Of a stretch of 64,000 nucleotides of DNA, positions 21,736 through 33,026 are shown in pieces. Origin of the DNA: Lithodes maja (Eukaryota; Arthropoda; Malacostraca; Decapoda; Lithodidae); assembly GCA_037953745.1 (NCBI GenBank), contig JBAKBP010000681.1, positions 186,001 through 250,000 of the forward strand. The letters are read 5' to 3'. The stretch's first letter is position 1. The number at the start of each line of letters is the position of its first letter. The position numbers were made by a program, and so were the translations under genes. The notes under the pieces are model-generated. The model ran no database searches, had not been told where the DNA came from, and worked only from the letters and a program-made list of their open reading frames with translations.

Positions 21736-24700
21736 GTGTTTTGTTGCGGGGGGTGGGGGTGGTTACTTCTGGGCTATAGTTAGAGGGTTTATGGTGTTTA
21801 GGGGTGATTATTCGTCTTCTTTCCCTTTGTGGAGGAGAAGTCGACGAAGAAGAAGAGGAGGAGGTTAGTGGTCTGGCACCCCTACGGAATTTGGTTAGCA
21901 GGGTGTGTTTCCTGGAGGTTTTAAAAAGTTTGTGTCGTGGGCGTAGGTTGTAGCGTGAGGTTACTGAGGTAGATTGTGTGGTGTGTTTGGGTGTGTACTT
22001 GGTTTTGGGTGGGGTGTGTGGTTTTCTTAGTGTGGTGCTTGGGGAAGGTATGTCAGGGCTAGACGGCAGAGTCTCTGTTGTGGTCGGGGTTGTGGGGGGA
22101 GGCTTTCGTATTTGGATAAGCGGGGGAGGTACTTGATAATCAGAAGTGAACGAAGGTGTTATGGTGGAGGAGGGTGTGATAGTGGGGGCTTGGGGTTTGT
22201 GGAGGTTAGTTCGGGGGGTATGTTGAGGAATGGTCTGTCTGTTCGGTGTCAGAGGGCTTAGGTCTTTAGGGGTTTGTGTGGGGATTTTCATAGCTGGAGT
22301 GTATGGCGTAATAGGGGTGTTTAATTCTGGTTCAGCCGTGTGGGGTGGGGGATTGTCTTGTGGTTGGAGTGGTTTAAACGCTCGGACGAATCTAGTTCGG
22401 AACGTGCGAGTCACGCCGTGATAGTCGATGGTGACTTGATAGGCGTTTGGGACTTGTGTGATGGTGTAGGGCCCGACATAGCGAGGGCCTAACTTGTTGG
22501 TGATAGGGAGGTTGGCTACCATTACGGTGTCATGGATGGCGAAAGGGTTTTTGTCATCGATGTTATCAGTTTTGGTGTCCTGACAGATCTGGGCGGTATG
22601 GAGGGTGTTTTGCAGATGTTGCAGTGGGTCAATTGTGGAGGTGGTGGAGGGAAGGTGAGCGTGGTGGTGGAATGGCAGTAACAGGGGGGGTACGCCATAA
22701 ACACGTTCATGAGGGGAAATACCGTCTTCTCGGGGACAGGTGTTCATGCCCCATTGTATCATTTTTAGTTGTGATGGCCAGTCTGTGGTGTTAAAAGCAA
22801 TCATTTTTGTTCGCAACTGATTGTTGATGGTGCGATGGCTGCGTTCGCATATAGCATTTCCTTGAGGCCAGTATGGGGATGAGTGTTTAATCTTAATGCC
22901 ACATTGTTGGGTGAACTGTTGCCAAACGTGTCCACTAAACTCGGGGGCATTGTCGGATAGAAGAGCAAGGGGCAGACCGAATATAGGGAATACTTCTGTG
23001 GCAAGCAGTGTGGCGACTGTGGTGGCTGTGTGGTCTTTAGCTGGGCAGGCGATTAAAAATTTGGAATAGACGTCCACAAATGTGACGATATAGCGCTTGC
23101 CAGCGTAAGGAGGAAACGGGCCCATGATGTCGAGGGATAGGACTTGGAATGGTTTGGTAGCCGACAAGGTACCAGCTGGGCCTGGGATGCGTGATCTATC
23201 CTTTCCCAATAAACACGGTTTGCAGGATTCTGTCACTCGTTGTGCAATTTTGGAGGGGTTGGGGGTCCAGTATTGGTCTGTGAAGATTTTTAACATCTTC
23301 TTTTGTCCCAGGTGTATGCCGTTTCCCTCGTGGATGGCAATCATGTAGTCATGGGCAATGGTGGGGTCCAAGATTATGTGACCAGTGTCTGTGGCAAGTT
23401 GATCTCCCCCGCGAGTCAGTCCCCGGAAGATATTTAACGGTATCCAGGGTAGTCTGATTCTTGCTTCCCAAGATTGAATTAGGGAGGGGGCTGGGGGGGC
23501 ATTCTGTCGGGGGGTGGGGGTAGATACCAACTGAGTGTTTTGTAAAGCGGCTAGGTTGGTGGGGGGGTCTTTTGGTACTGGCAAACGTGACAGGGCGTCT
23601 GCATTAGTATGGAGTTTGCCTGGACGATATTGTATGGTAAAGTCGTAGTCCTCTAGTGTCTCCCTCCAGCGTACCAAAATGGCTGAGTTGGTTTCGCACC
23701 TACGCAGCCATTGTAAAGATTGATGGTCGGTAATTATTTTGAGTTTTGCGCCCAACACAAATGACCGGAAGTGGCTGAGTGCCCAAATGATCCCTAAGCA
23801 CTCTCTCTTGGTGGCTGCGTAATTCTGTTGTGGTTGGTTGAGGGTGGAGCTGGCATACGCTATCACATGTTCCTCTCCGTCTCTGACTTGAGCTAAAACT
23901 GCACCCATGGCGTACAGAGATACGTCGGTATAAAGACGGAAAGGTTTTTGGTAGTCAGGGAAAGCGACAATAGGGGCTTGGATTAGCTTTTGCTTCAAAG
24001 TGTTAAACGCGAGGTCTCTTTCAGGTGTCCAGGTGAACGGGGTGTCTTTGTGGGTAAGTTGGTGGAGGGGTCTGGCTATGGTGGCAAAGTGGGGGACGAA
24101 ACGTCTGTAGTATGTGGCTAAATCTAGAAACGAACGTATTCCTTTAACAGTGGTGGGTGGGGTTTGGTTTTGTATGGCTTGAAGTTTCTTTGGGTCTGGC
24201 GCAATACCATGTTCAGATATCACGTGTCCGAGGAAATCTACCTTATTCCGGGCAATCACGCACTTTGAGGGTTTTAATTTCAACCCGGCGGCTCGGATTC
24301 TTTGAAGGACTTGTCTCAACCTGAGGAGGTGTTCTTCCCAGGTTGGAGAGTACACAATAATATCGTCCAGATAGGCTAGGCAGGTTTCCCAGGTTAGGCC
24401 ATGTAATACCGCTTCCATCAAACGGGAGAAAGTGGCGGGTCCGTTACAGAGGCCAAAAGGTAGGACGTTAAATTCATAGTGATGGCCACCACTAGTGGAA
24501 AATGCTGTTTTCTTTTGGTCCTCGGCCTTGATAGGCACTTGCCAATACCCTGCTTGCAAGTCGAGGGTAGTGAACCATTTGGATCCGTGTAGGGAGTCAA
24601 GGGAATCATCTATTCGGGGTAAGGGCGTAGCGTCTTTAACCCTTAAAGAGCGGCTCACGACTTAAGTCGAGTTGAAAAAACAGGCAAAAAACGGGTGAAA

Positions 24701-25255
24701 AAAGGGTGAAAATCGAGTGAAAATGAGTGGGATAGTAATGATCCATACGTCCGCTATCTGTGGCCTCCCGGCCCACACTAACTCCAGTTCCCCCACCGCG
24801 CGAGAGGATCACAGTGTAACCAATAGTTCGCTAAAAGTGAGCAAGGTAGCAAAATCTGCTAAACTTCCATCTTCGAGGTAACACTGTCAGTGCTCCACGA
24901 GTGCTACGTAGCTGTATCTTACGTCATTGTGTAGCGATTTCCACCTAGTTTTCGACGCAATACAGTTCCTTTCATACTGATGGTTGATATAGCTGTCAGA
25001 ATGGCCTGAAAAGGCCCAAAACGGCCACAGAGGGCCCGCTAGACAAGGGTTAATGGTTACGTCATTTAACCTCCTGTAATCGACGCAAAAACAGGTTGTC
25101 CCATCTTTCTTTTTGACTAAGACAACAGGGGAAGACCAGGGGCTAATGGACGGGGTGGCAATCCCGGCCTCTAACATTTCCTGGACTTGGCGTTCCTCTT
25201 CCTGACGTTGTATGGTGAACGTGACCTGGTAGCTACGTGCTGGAGCACCCGTCAC
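21473..25255 (-). pseudogene. Ty3/gypsy pol: reverse transcriptase, RNase H, integrase
   Basis: RT begins with EMLEAGIATPSISPWSSPVV and DYRRLNDVTI, is split by a TTAA element (24640-25049), then resumes with DATPLPRIDDSL, LDLQAGYWQVPI, LPFGLCNGPATFSRLM and the catalytic YLDDIIVYS. RNase H follows (YTDVSLYAMGAVLAQ, TDHQSLQWL, HTNADALSRLP). Integrase shows an HHCC zinc knuckle (HEGNGIHLGQ, SCKPCLLGK) and the D,D-35-E core in LSLDIMGPF, LSDNAPEF and NAICERSHRT. A GPY/F-type module (RYVGPYTITQVPNAYQV) follows and then a long Pro/Thr-rich tail. The pol frame is otherwise uninterrupted for about 1,050 codons. Gag and protease are absent upstream. Confidence 0.85.
24640..25049. mobile_element. TTAA-bounded non-autonomous element (family 4) in gypsy RT
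   Basis: Flanked by TTAA at 24636-24639 and 25050-25053. Ends are imperfectly inverted (CCCTTAAAGAGCGG against CCCTTGTCTAGCGGG). Removing the 410 bases plus one TTAA rejoins the RT frame exactly (DVTI to DATPLPRIDD), proving a clean insertion. TTAA duplication and CCC ends fit piggyBac-type mobilisation. No ORF. Confidence 0.82.
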
Positions 25256-25519
25256 GCGAACCCTATACCAAGAATTGAGATGGCTAAGGTAAAAAGGCTA
25301 CGATACCTTACGACCTTACGAGGCTAGGGACTAGCCTAACTAAAAAGGAATGTGGTGTACTGCCCTCGAATATGTCCCGCAACCACAATAATGTACTACC
25401 CGAGTTGACGTCAGGTATAGCGTAAAATAGTCGTGGATGGTAAGTCCAATAAACTCATCACGTGATAACACCACGAGACTATCACCTGGTTTTTAAAAAT
25501 CGGACTAAGGTTGCTATAC

Positions 25520-25757
25520 TTTTAGTACGTCCGTGGTAGTACAGTGGGTTAGCGCGCGGGCCTGGTGGTGATGGTGGTGCGTCACTAACCAGGGTTCGAA
25601 CCCCACCCAAGGCATCTCAAAACCTGTGGGTTTTTAGGAGGGTTAAATTCCCTTCAGAGGTTCGTACCCCACGCCAGGTACCAGGAAAGGTTGATCCTAA
25701 AGGTAGCCTGGGGATAAATTCCCATTCCTATTTAACCTGGAAAAACCTAGCATTTCA
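25520..25757 (+). mobile_element. tRNA-like SINE head near the right end of the insertion
   Basis: A-box-like TAGTACAGTGGGTTAGCGCG at about 25536 and a B box GGGTTCGAACCCC at about 25593-25605, spaced as in tRNA genes. The sequence after it (25620-25757) has no tail. A real tRNA is unlikely because the arms around the anticodon position (GGTGGTGATGGTGGTG) do not pair. It may be a SINE fragment, or part of the element end. Confidence 0.45.
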
Positions 25758-25762
25758 GATAG

Positions 25763-26459
25763 ACAATAAGTTAAATTTCTCAGAACATTTAGTGGAAAAG
25801 ATAAACAAAGCCAATAGAATTGTAGGGCTGATAAGGAGGACATTTGTGTCACTTGACGAAGAAATCTTCAGGAATCTCTATACAGCGCTGGTTAGGCCGC
25901 ACCTGGAATATGCTAACCAGGTGTGGGCTCCATATATAGTAAAGGATATAGAAGCAGTGGAGAAAGTGCAGAGGAGATCTAGCAAGCTAGTACCAACGTT
26001 GAAGAACGCGGGCTATGAGCAGAGGTTGAGGACACTGGGACTTCCGACACTGGCATATAGGAGAAAGAGAGGGGATATGATAGAGACTTTTAAGATAGTG
26101 TCAGGAAAGTATGATGAGGATGTGTGTGAAGGTATCTTCTTGATGCGGGAGGGAACAAGAACGACCCACACTCTAAGAAAATTTACAAAGAAAGAAATAG
26201 GCTTGAAAAGGCAAAGAACTCATTTTGTGATAGAGTGGTAAATGAGTGGAACGCGCTGCCCCAGTATGTAGTCGATTCCGAATCAATAAGGAAGTTTGAA
26301 AGTAATCTTGATAAAGTATGGGGAAGACAAGATTTGAAGTTTGATTATAAAGCAAAAATACAGAATAGTAAAAATGTTGCGTCTGCTGCCGCCGCCGACA
26401 ACACAGTGAACGGCCGCAGTAGTGCAATTACTGGCACTGAGCTGGATACACAGGCCTAG
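25763..26459 (+). pseudogene. LINE C reverse transcriptase, C-terminal part
   Basis: Continuation of the LINE C RT after the insertion: NKLNFSEHLVEKINKANRIV, then ALVRPHLEYANQVWAPY and RNA-binding-like TLGLPTLAYRRKRGDMIE, typical of the CR1/L2 C-terminus. A frameshift near 26228 moves the end into a second frame (VVNEWNALPQYVVDSESI) that stops at 26457-26459. LINE C sequence ends at about 26500. Confidence 0.8.
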
Positions 26460-26504
26460 TTTGCCTTTTTCCAGAGGATCTACTGTAAGAAACTGTAAGA
26501 AAAC

Positions 26505-26928
26505 CATCCCACTTCCCATTCGTGATTTCCATAGTTTATTCTTGGTATATCAGTGAAGGACGAAGATGGCCGCTAGGGGGCCTCCATGGTGTCGAGGAAG
26601 CAAAGCATGAGAAATCCACGTATATGGCAAGTCATAAGATAACAGATATTTTTTTTTTTTTTTCTTTTTTACAGTTTTTTTCTGTAGGGTACCCGATCAA
26701 AATGACGATCCCATGAGGGAATTAAGCGTGCACTTATGACGAGTACTCCATGATACTTCCGCGCGGGCTATTCAAAATGCTGGCGCAGGATGTTGAATGG
26801 AGACTATTATTATTAACCTGGGAACTGCGGGAAGACTCTTTAGAGTTCGGCCGGCGGACTGCGGGAAGACTCTCTGGAGTAAGTAAAACTAAAAATCAAC
26901 TTTTTACATCGAAAATTTTTTTTTTTTT

Positions 26929-26964
<36 letters not shown>

Positions 26965-27528
26965 GCCCCTGGGCCATGCAAAATCTCAGTCCTCTACCTC
27001 CCCTCCTTCCCCACTTTCCTCCTATTCCTCAGTTATCACCTATTTTCCTATTATTCCCTTATTCTGAGGTATATTTTCGTGCTAACATTAGCGAGTTGCA
27101 AGCAGGGTGTTGTCATCACTGATGGCCATCGAGTGCAAGAGAGAGAGAGAGAGTATCGATCGACTGTGTCTCAGTGGCCTTGGGGGAAATTGGCGGGAAA
27201 GGAGTTTGCCTCACCCATAGATTATACAACTCGCGGGCTATATCTCCGATTTTGACCATCCAAACGCTGTTTTCACTCGTTTTATTGTTGTTTCAGGTTA
27301 ATACCTTTATAATCAACCCATAATAGGCGCATATGGATAATTATTAATGCTATTAATGGTACAATGAATATTTTAGTGACGAAAAACCTCAAATACGTCA
27401 GCACAGGGGACGTTTTCATTTACCCCCGTGCGCACTTCAGAGGTTAATAGGCGAAGTCGTCAATGATTACGGAGCCCTACTAAATATTAGGTTTTCTCTA
27501 CTTCCCTTCGGGAATCAAACCTATAATA
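26505..27528 (-). repeat. DIRS-end-like repeat, interrupted by a TTAA element
   Basis: 26505-26812 matches 49711-50015 in inverted orientation (for example GATGGCCGCTAGGGGGCCTC, GGTACCCGATCAAAATGACG). After the TTAA element at 26817-27443 it continues as 27448-27528, the half palindrome GGCGAAGTCGTCAATGATTA. In the 49627-50288 copy the same two blocks are adjacent. Contains a T-rich run at 26650-26680. No gene. Confidence 0.6.
26817..27443. mobile_element. TTAA-bounded non-autonomous element (family 6)
   Basis: Flanked by TTAA at 26813-26816 and 27444-27447. Ends are CCTGGGAACTG and CACTTCAGAGG. It splits a repeat that is continuous at 49700-49715. It contains a long, nearly pure T tract (about 26918-26963) and a short (GA)n run at about 27140. 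No ORF. Confidence 0.7.
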
Positions 27529-27606
27529 GACGCAAATTCTGTGGAGGGTTTTGAAAAGAAATTAAGATAAATATTGGAGAAATAAAAAACAAATATATAA
27601 CTTTAA

Positions 27607-28085
27607 CACTCAAACCGCGGGGGCCCGTCAAATTTCGGGCGAGAGAACCATGGCCACCCTGCAGGGCCTGACAATATCCGGGCAGGATGTTGAGCACATT
27701 ATCGGCTCTGAGAGAGAGTCCACGCGTTGGGAGGATGATAGGCGGGCTCTGACCGCTCGGCATGGACCTAGTCCCGCCACTGACGTAACCTCTGCACCAA
27801 CCCACACCCCAGACCTCGCGAGAACAAGGAAAAACTAAGGATATTACCGTATTTTAGGAATTTCCCCTCATGTTAAACGAACGTTGCAAGAGAACCTGTG
27901 GTCGTACAAGGATGATTCAGGTGTCATTGGAAAGCTCTATTATCACCCTTTCACGGATACATAATTGTATTACGCTCTAGCTCTTGTTTATGCATGAAAA
28001 AGAGCATGGAATGAAGCTCGTTTAGGGTAAATATGCCCACCAGGCAGGTAGTAGAAGTTATACAAACATCCCCGTCCGTAAGGGG
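27607..28085. mobile_element. TTAA-bounded non-autonomous element (family 5), copy 1
   Basis: TTAA at 27603-27606 and 28086-28089, ends CACTCAAACCGCGG and CCGTCCGTAAGGGG. Closely matches 29754-30244 in its right half (TTGGAAAGCTCTATTATC, CCCTTTCACGGATACATAAT) and, more distantly and inverted, 51495-51973. No ORF. Confidence 0.75.
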
Positions 28086-28089
28086 TTAA

Positions 28090-29749
28090 GCAAAAATTAC
28101 GTCCACCACACAATGCTACCTTAATGTTGTTGTGGATCTAGACCTGGAGTCACAGGCTGGTTAGCCTCTTCCAAAAGGACGATAATATTCAAGGACACTA
28201 GTGCGACGTTATGAGAAACAATTTATTAGTGAAAATAGGCACCAATAGATTCGCCATATTTTTCTCCATATAGTCCGCATGGAGGATTTTCGTTATAAAA
28301 AAATTGAAAAATAGCCAGTTCTCAGACAAATACACCAAAAATCTAAGTCAAAGTTGGGGTGTGGGGGCAACAGCCCCCACCTATAATACTAGGATAGGTT
28401 AGGTAGGGTTGTTAGGTTAGGCTAATGTCCTTTCAAAGGGGTATAGGCTAGTAAACACTAGGATAGCCTATACCCGGTCAGAGGTAAGAAGAAGAAGAAG
28501 AAGAGTCCTGCAGTAGTCTCCTTGAATGCTACCAAAAGGACTTCTGTGAGTAGAGAACATTCTGGTTTAGTTTGTTTCCAGTATGTGTGAGTATACAATA
28601 TGGGGAGCCGATGACAACACAATGCTGAAACTGCCCAAGAAGTTGTTATTAAATGACGTCACATCCGCGTAAAGAAATGGCGGATTCTCGGATGGGTGAG
28701 ATTATATTTTGTAGTCTTTTGAGCTCTCGGACTTTATATAAGTGTATTTGTTCAAGTCAGTCAGTTATAATTGATAGTACTTTATCAGTTACTTAAAAGT
28801 CAATGAAGAATAATGGGTAGAAATTGTTGATATTAGGCTAGGCGCCAAGCCACCTAGCCAAACCAAACGTCTGAGTGACAATATCAATAAACGTGTGTTC
28901 TTTGTATGATAATCTAGCCTTAGATTAATTTTGAACGCTAGACCTAAATATGATTTCATGTAGCCTAATATCAATCTGTATCAAATAAGGTCTAGGATAC
29001 GAATGTTTTGCCAGCAGCCAGACACTTGCTGAACCGCATTTAACTGGAATTTAGCCTAGGCTTGATTGTTGTTTGTAGGCTATTAATTTAGTGGCTCAGT
29101 AGTTTAAGCTCTTTTTGGGAAGGATGTAGTAGGCCTGCCGCCTACCGCCCGCCTGACGGCCTGAGAAGAGGCAACCCTATGACCTCCCTAGCCTCTGGGC
29201 CTCTTATGATCTTATCCATAGCCTAATCCATTACGGTACTAAAGTGACTAGCCTAGGCCTAGTACTAGCCTAGTAACCACCACACACATGCAAGGTGTCA
29301 AACCGGAGCAATTTTGTTTGAAGACTAATGAATATGAGAAGGAACACAAGATAATTAACAGGAAATAGCATTGTTTTGGCCATGCTATCATTTCCAAAGA
29401 CATATTTTGAACTAGGAACCCTGTTCTCTTTTTTACATATACAATAATTTAGGCTAAATATAATGGACTCTGCTTTCGTTTGACACGCTGCACACATGCG
29501 AAGCCAAGGTCAAATTAGTGACTAGACTAGGCTACTGGTCTATTCAAGACCTCTTTCGCCGCCCTATTAGAAATAATGGGATGGATGTAGAGCTCGGGCG
29601 TACGGTCGCCATGTTTACATAGGTTGCTCGCCGCGGTTAACTTGCGTCTATTTTGACGGCGATTTATTCGGTTAGGTCCTATTTGCCCCCTGCTGACAAT
29701 ATAGGCCTATGATGATGACAATATGTCGTGAGGGGGGCAAAGCCCCCAC
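28090..29749. other. Gene-free stretch with short dispersed repeats
   Basis: No ORF I would support. 28205-28315 is repeated in direct orientation at about 30850-30965 (CGCCATATTTTTCTC, TAGTCCGCATGGAGGA). 28366-28490 is repeated inverted at 34386-34517 and starts with a hairpin GGGGGCAACAGCCCCC. A (GAA)n run lies at 28488-28504. From about 28790 the DNA is rich in TAGGCCTAG-type motifs with no feature. Confidence 0.6.
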
Positions 29750-29753
29750 TTAA

Positions 29754-30244
29754 CACACTAGCCGCGGGACTCGACAATAGTCGAGTGAGAGAACCATGGC
29801 CTATTCAGCGGGTCCCGACAATATTCGGATAGGCCTAATTTGGGTGGGATTTTGAGCATATTATCGGCTCTGAGAGAGTCCACACGTTGCAAGGACCGCA
29901 GGCGGGCTCTGACCGCTTGGCCTGGACCTAGCGAGGTGACTGGTGTCATTATTACACTTGCCTGGCCTCGCGAGGCAAGGTAATATCTCGGGGGGAAATT
30001 ACCGTATTTTAGGATTTTTCCCCTCGTGTTGCACGATCGTTGCAAGCGAACCTTTGGTCGTAGAAGGATGATTCAGGTGTCGTTGGAAAGCTCTAATGTC
30101 TATTATCGCCCTTTCACGGATACATAATTGTATTACGCTCTGGCTCTTGTTTATGCATGAAAATGAGCATGGAATGAAGGTCGTTTAGGTCGTTTTACTA
30201 CCACACAGGTAGTAGAAATTACAAACCTCCCCGTCCGTAAGGGG
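29754..30244. mobile_element. TTAA-bounded non-autonomous element (family 5), copy 2
   Basis: TTAA at 29750-29753 and 30245-30248, ends CACACTAGCCGCGG and CCGTCCGTAAGGGG. Near-identical to family 5 copy 1 over much of its length (TTGCAAG, GAAAGCTCTAATGTC, TTACGCTCTGGCTCTTG). It sits next to a GGGGGGCAAAGCCCCC hairpin (29733-29748). No ORF. Confidence 0.75.
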
Positions 30245-30248
30245 TTAA

Positions 30249-30440
30249 CCTATTATTGTATCCAATGGCATTCAAAATAGACGGGAACATGATTGCAAAG
30301 GTCCAACGCCTCTCCCGCCGCCGTCATGTAAATAATTGTCGATCGCCGTGGTTAAGTACTCTGTAATTTGCCCCCTGCTGGCAATATATGATGATGACAA
30401 TATGTCATGGGGGGGGGGGGGGGGGGGTGAGCGGAGGCTT
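30249..30440. other. Spacer before the minisatellite, with a poly-G run
   Basis: 30249-30296 (TATTATTGTATCCAATGGCA, ATAGACGGGAACATGATTGC) is a diverged single copy of the minisatellite unit with its right flank, so it may mark the ancestral sequence. A run of about 18 G is at 30410-30427. No gene. Confidence 0.6.
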
Positions 30441-30770
30441 CAACATATTATTGTATCCAGAGGCAGTCAACATATTATTGTATCCAGAGGCAGTCAACAT
30501 ATTATTGTATCCAGAGGCAGTCAACATATTATTGTATCCAGAGGCAGTCAACATATTATTGTATCCAGAGGCAGTCAACATATTATTGTATCCAGAGGCA
30601 GTCAACATATTATTGTATCCAGAGGCAGTCAACATATTATTGTATCCAGAGGCAGTCAACATATTATTGTATCCAGAGGCAGTCAACATATTATTGTATC
30701 CAGAGGCAGTCAACATATTATTGTATCCAGAGGCAGTCAACATATTATTGTATCCAGAGGCAGTCAACAT
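30441..30770. repeat. 27-bp minisatellite, 12 identical units
   Basis: Twelve perfect copies of a 27-base unit starting CAACATATTATTGTATCC and ending GAGGCAGT fill 30441-30764, plus a partial unit. The unit length is a multiple of three and has no stop in two plus-strand frames and one minus-strand frame, so spurious ORFs of 125-160 codons appear (repeat peptide QHIIVSRGS on one frame). No start context or flanking coding supports translation. The perfect identity implies recent expansion. Confidence 0.92.
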
Positions 30771-31550
30771 AGACGGGAACATGATGGCAAAGGTCTGATG
30801 TCACTACGCGTAGTGTAAACAAGGCTGGCGGTACGCCCGCACTTAACATTCTTGACGAAATAATTTATTAGGGAAAATAGGGACATAGGCCTATAGACTC
30901 GCCATATTTTTCTCATTAGGCTATAGTCCGCATGGAGGAATTTCGTTATCGACACTTGAAAAAACCCGATTAGGGCCTACATCGAAAAATAACACCAAAA
31001 GTAATAAGTCCCGACCGTAAACAAAGCATTGCGCACAATGAATCCTTCGACTTGAGTCTCCTTCTTCTTGTTTTGAACGATGGGGTGGGTGCGATTCACC
31101 CAATAAATGGCGTGAGCGTTACAAAAACGAAATACCGGAAACCTGTTTTTGCTCCCTTACTGATCTACATATATGAGGATGATATTAAATCAAGGGGGGG
31201 CAACGCCCCCCCTCAACCCATCGTGTATACAATTTACCCTACAATTTCCCTTACCTACTGTAAAAGCGCGATTCACCCAATAAATGGCGCCATTCGACGT
31301 CGTATCTTCAGATTAATGAATAATGGGTAAGTTAATGCAAATCCTCCACTCCAACCATGAAAAACAACAATAAAACACTATATTCCTTGAAAAAAAAATA
31401 TATACAGAAAACTTGGTAAATAAGGCGGCTCTAGCTGTCTTGAATTTTACCGGCTACTGAACTGGAGCCACAGGCCTAGGCCTCTTCCAGAAAAACATCT
31501 GTGAGTATGCTATAAATGTAAGCAACTAGGCCCTCAGGTCACTTGCTCAC
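30771..31550. other. Gene-free stretch with dispersed repeats
   Basis: Holds the second copy of a repeat shared with 28205-28315 (at about 30850-30965), a hairpin GGGGGGCAACGCCCCCC at 31195-31211, and two copies of ATTCACCCAATAAATGGCG (31093 and 31270). No ORF of interest. Confidence 0.55.
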
Positions 31551-32350
31551 ACAAAATTTGGACACAACAAAGAAACTACCACCACAGTATATAAACAATA
31601 CATAAGATCAGTGATGGAATACACAAGCCCAGCCTGGGCTTCTAACCTAGCTGAAACACATCATAAGACCTTACAGACTATTCAAAACAAAGCCTGAAGA
31701 TCATTACAGGCTGCACAGCTACTGCACCCACAGATCACCTACATCAAGAAACCAAAATCCTCAAAGTCAAAGACCATCTGGACATGAGAGGCACTCAATT
31801 CCTGGCAGCAGCCTCCACGAACCAAGACCACCCACTAAACTACATGGCAACACACCCACAGACACCAAGAAATATCAAAACAACACCCAGCACACGGTAT
31901 CACACACAATTATTGTCCTCTCTCCCTCCCTGCCCACCCCGAACCAACTTCCGGAAGCACATCCATACTCATATCTCTCGCCAATCCATCCACTCACTCA
32001 CAGACAACACGCAGCTGCATGCACGACCTCCCGAAATCCATCCTTCCGAATCCTCCCTCCCTCGTGAGGACAGAGTCCACCTGGCCAGGCTGAGATGCGG
32101 ACACCATCCAGCTCTCCTGAGCTATCAGAAGAGACTGGATGACTCCGTTGTCGACGCCTGCCCGGGATGTAACACAGCACCCCATACCATTAAACACATC
32201 ATAGAAGACTGCATTTCACACAACCACTTACGCCAACAACACAATCTACACTCAATGAGAGCTCTGTGGGAAAGCCCGATCGTGGCCATGGCCTTCCTCA
32301 GGGACTCGGGGATGTATGGCCAGGCAGCTTAGGGAACAACAACAACAACA
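31551..32350 (+). pseudogene. LINE D fragment: RT C-terminus with CCHC motif
   Basis: 5'-truncated LINE end. 31551-31695 reads YKQYIRSVMEYTSPAWASNL (RT thumb region), then a 1-2 base shift near 31695, and 31784-32332 reads to the stop. The C-terminus has a zinc-binding CPGCNTAPHTIKHIIEDC (C-x2-C-x-H-type) motif found at the end of Jockey/R1-group proteins. The element ends with an (AAC)n tail at 32335-32352. Target duplication not identified. Confidence 0.72.
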
Positions 32351-32628
32351 ACTAGGCTACGCGGACCGTCGGCGGACACTCGCTATCCTGTTCCCGTAAT
32401 CCCGTCTATTTTGATTGCCGTGTGATACAATAATAGGTTGAGGCCCTCACCCCTCATGGCCTATTGTCTTCATCATAGCCTAGGCTAGGCTATATATTTC
32501 CACCAGGGGGTAGGCCTAAATAACAAAACAAATAAGACAGGAACTAAACCGCGAGCGATCGACCTAGGCTATGTAAACATGACGAGTTTGACGACCATAC
32601 GCCCGAATACTACATCCTTTCCTTCTTT

Positions 32629-33018
32629 GGTCAATATTTACGAGTCACACCACAGCTGGGGATCTCATTTCTAATGGTAGTTTTGGGTTCCTATCATTCT
32701 ATTCTTCATTGCTATATACTTTTTATCCACCGGATTTTTTTTTTTTTCTTGGCTTTATTTTTTATTTTTAGCATTAACCTAACCTAACTTAACCTAACCT
32801 AACCTAACCTAACCTAACCTAACCTAATCTAATCTAATAGCCCCTAGGTTAGGTTAGGTTAATGCTAAACAAAAAAATAGGCCTAAAAAAAACCAAGAAA
32901 AAAAAAATTCCGGTGGATAAAATGTATATAGCCTAGCAATGAAGCATAGAATGATAGGAACCCAAAACTACCATTAGAAATGAGATCCCAGCTGTGGTGT
33001 GACTCGTAAATATTGACC
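32629..33018. mobile_element. Foldback element with arthropod telomere-type repeats at its centre
   Basis: Two arms of about 150-190 bases are near-perfect inverted copies (GGTCAATATTTACGAGTCAC at 32629 against its complement ending 33018). The arms meet over AACCT repeats (32774-32826, about ten units) and AGGTT repeats (32846-32862). The element is flanked by CCTTCTTT at 32621-32628 and 33019-33026, an 8-bp target duplication, as made by hAT, P or Merlin transposases. No coding capacity. The (AACCT)n core equals the arthropod telomere repeat TTAGG. Confidence 0.82.
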
Positions 33019-33026
33019 CCTTCTTT

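Larger units (their letters stand above)
17051..25757 (-). mobile_element. 8.7-kb insertion in LINE C carrying a Ty3/gypsy pol
   Basis: Bounded by GATAG at 17046-17050 and 25758-25762, a 5-bp target duplication as gypsy integrases make. The insert starts TG and ends CA. Coding lies on the minus strand: pol (25255 to 21473) and a further ORF (21735 to 20545). Gag and protease are missing, and I cannot see matching LTRs at the two ends. The first 18 or so bases of the two ends instead look like imperfect inverted copies of each other (TGTTATGCCCTGTTTTTC and TGAAATGCTAGGTTTTTC). Either the element is a gypsy that lost its gag and LTR internal parts, or a gypsy fragment sits in another element. 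Confidence 0.7.

Noticed and set aside
30441..30770. CRISPR-like array
   Set aside because: Units are contiguous with no unique spacers, and the DNA is eukaryotic.
30336..30818. ORFs of 125-160 codons over the minisatellite as a repeat protein gene
   Set aside because: All come from a 27-bp perfect repeat without stops in several frames on both strands; there is no coding signal outside the array.
31784..32332. Host zinc-finger gene
   Set aside because: The CCHC motif and the upstream RT thumb reading identify a LINE C-terminus.
32774..32862. A true telomere or chromosome end
   Set aside because: The AACCT repeats are short, imperfect and in the middle of a foldback element with target duplication.
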